Shown: positions 63,332-64,000 of the stretch, piece after piece | Layout of the letters: each line of letters starts with the position of its first letter | Position numbering within the stretch: position 1 is the first letter of the stretch | NCBI GenBank assembly: GCA_030247575.1 | Contig: JAOTRV010000017.1 | Coordinates: forward strand, 22,985 to 86,984 | Direction of reading: 5' to 3' | From: Sulfuritalea sp. | GTDB taxonomy: Bacteria > Pseudomonadota > Gammaproteobacteria > Burkholderiales > Rhodocyclaceae | DNA: 64,000 bases | Made by a program: the position numbers and the translations under genes | The notes under the pieces: generated by a model | What the model was told of the DNA's origin: nothing | Databases searched by the model: none | What the model saw: the letters and a program-made list of their open reading frames with translations, nothing else

Positions 63332-63985
63332 GTTTCGGGCGCTCCCTGCCTGGGCCAGACTGTCGAAGGATATCGGAGGAAAGCCATTGTACAGGCGGCA
63401 GCCGGATCGTTTAAGTTTCGAATGATTCGGCCGGCGTAGCGTCGGCGCCGGCTCTTGATGTTCCATCATTCCCGCGGTCTCGACACACCCGGGATTCCGC
63501 TTCGCGGCGGGCGAGGCGGGAATCCAGGCGTGTTGTGGCTTGGCGGGACTCGCCCCGGCGGGCGAGGCAGCTTCTTGCGACGCGACAGAAATGCAAGCAA
63601 AGAAGCGCACCCCGCCGCCCCGGCCCTTCGGGCGGAGGGCTCGCCAGAGTCTCGCCCGCTCGCGCGGCGCAAGGCCGATCAATTGGCCTTGCGCAACCCC
63701 GCTCACCCCTCGCTGCGGAAGGCCCGCCGGGCCGGCCGCTAAACCAGCCGGCCAGGAAACGGCCGTCGTCGGACAACGCGACCGGACTGCCCCCGGCGAA
63801 CCTTCCTCGCTCGGCGGGACAGAGGGGAATGGAGACCGTCGCGCGTGGCGGGTTGCGACAAAATTAATTCGAAGCCGACCCCCATGGCACTACCTTAAGC
63901 CGCCGGGATGACCGCAAGCACAAAAGAAGGATGGCTGAGAGCCTCACTTGCTAAGATCGTGGTGTCTGAAGTCACGCTCGATAAC
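63332..63985. other. 654-bp spacer with palindromes and dRS3-like repeat halves
   Basis: No supported gene; several GC-rich open frames lack any motif. ATTCCCGC (63468-63475) and GCGGGAAT (63516-63523) resemble the paired ATTCCC/GGGAAT repeats common in betaproteobacteria. GCGCAAGGCC (63667-63676) and GGCCTTGCGC (63685-63694) form a perfect 10-bp stem with an 8-nt loop. The final 100 bp probably contain the promoter of the next gene, but no strong boxes stand out. Confidence 0.5.
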
Positions 63986-63992
63986 AAGGAGG
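63986..63992 (+). promoter_or_regulatory. Strong ribosome-binding site of the next gene
   Basis: AAGGAGG ends 8 nt before the last base of the window. That last base is A, which would fit an ATG starting exactly at 64000. Confidence 0.55.
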
Positions 63993-64000
63993 ATCAGCCA

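Noticed and set aside
1-64000. rRNA, tRNA, CRISPR array, transposase gene, prophage
   Set aside because: None was recognised on either strand. The repeats seen are dispersed and not spaced like CRISPR repeats.

Overview
The window is high-GC chromosomal DNA with tightly packed genes, many ATGA/GTGA stop-start overlaps and several GTG/TTG starts. Gene content and order (glyQ-glyS-gmhB-plsC-like-ygjP-like-gloA, ubiA-ubiD, core-type MetE, ApbC, bioA-bioF, an EnvZ/OmpR-type pair) point to a betaproteobacterium, most likely of the Rhodocyclales. That placement is inferred from protein character and synteny; no rRNA gene is present to test it. I found no rRNA, tRNA, CRISPR array, prophage or complete insertion sequence.

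Layout. 0-10 kb: partial exported protein, divergent two-component pair, glycyl-tRNA synthetase, heptose phosphatase, acyltransferase, a YgjP-type peptidase preceded by a paralogue without its catalytic residues, glyoxalase, HIT protein, DODA-type dioxygenase. 10-15 kb: exported TrmO-like protein, UspA, a Cys-rich mini-protein, an orphan MlaF-like ATPase, a frameshifted core-MetE gene, a hot-dog dehydratase. 15-21.4 kb: SHMT-paralogue/BenE operon with divergent MocR regulator, DksA-like gene with an internal stop, cytochrome P460/redoxin pair with divergent HxlR regulator. 22-29 kb: SulP-STAS-Usp-Usp fusion, ubiD-ubiA, small HhH and zinc-ribbon proteins, a possible RHH-RAMA protein under a strong promoter with palindromic operators, a ParE/RHH toxin-antitoxin pair. 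29-39 kb: metY-like/ridA/recG operon, ydcF-like, mog, PilZ-like protein, thyA, glk. 39-53 kb: glycogen/alpha-glucan island (glgB; glgC, two GH57 enzymes, glgP, pgi, glgA, folA). 53-64 kb: di-haem peroxidase, basic amino-acid decarboxylase, dcd, divergent bioD/bioA-bioF, apbC, an orphan sensor kinase, then a repeat-rich spacer ending at the ribosome-binding site of the next gene.

The least expected signal is a 21-bp dispersed repeat. Seven copies lie between 11.2 and 62.0 kb, all in the same orientation. Six start (A)GTAG and one (A)GTCG, each followed by a small GC hairpin, the architecture of REP elements mobilised by RAYT (TnpA-REP) single-strand transposases. Four copies are inside genes (GH57, bioF, bioD, ydcF-like) as apparent in-frame peptide insertions, one supplies the stop codon of a sensor kinase, and two are intergenic. 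A separate 76-bp palindromic element sits in frame inside recG.

In physiology the island makes ADP-glucose (GlgC), polymerises and branches it (GlgA, GlgB), and remodels or degrades glucan (GlgP, two GH57 enzymes). Glk and Pgi link it to glycolysis. This fits an organism that cycles storage glycogen.
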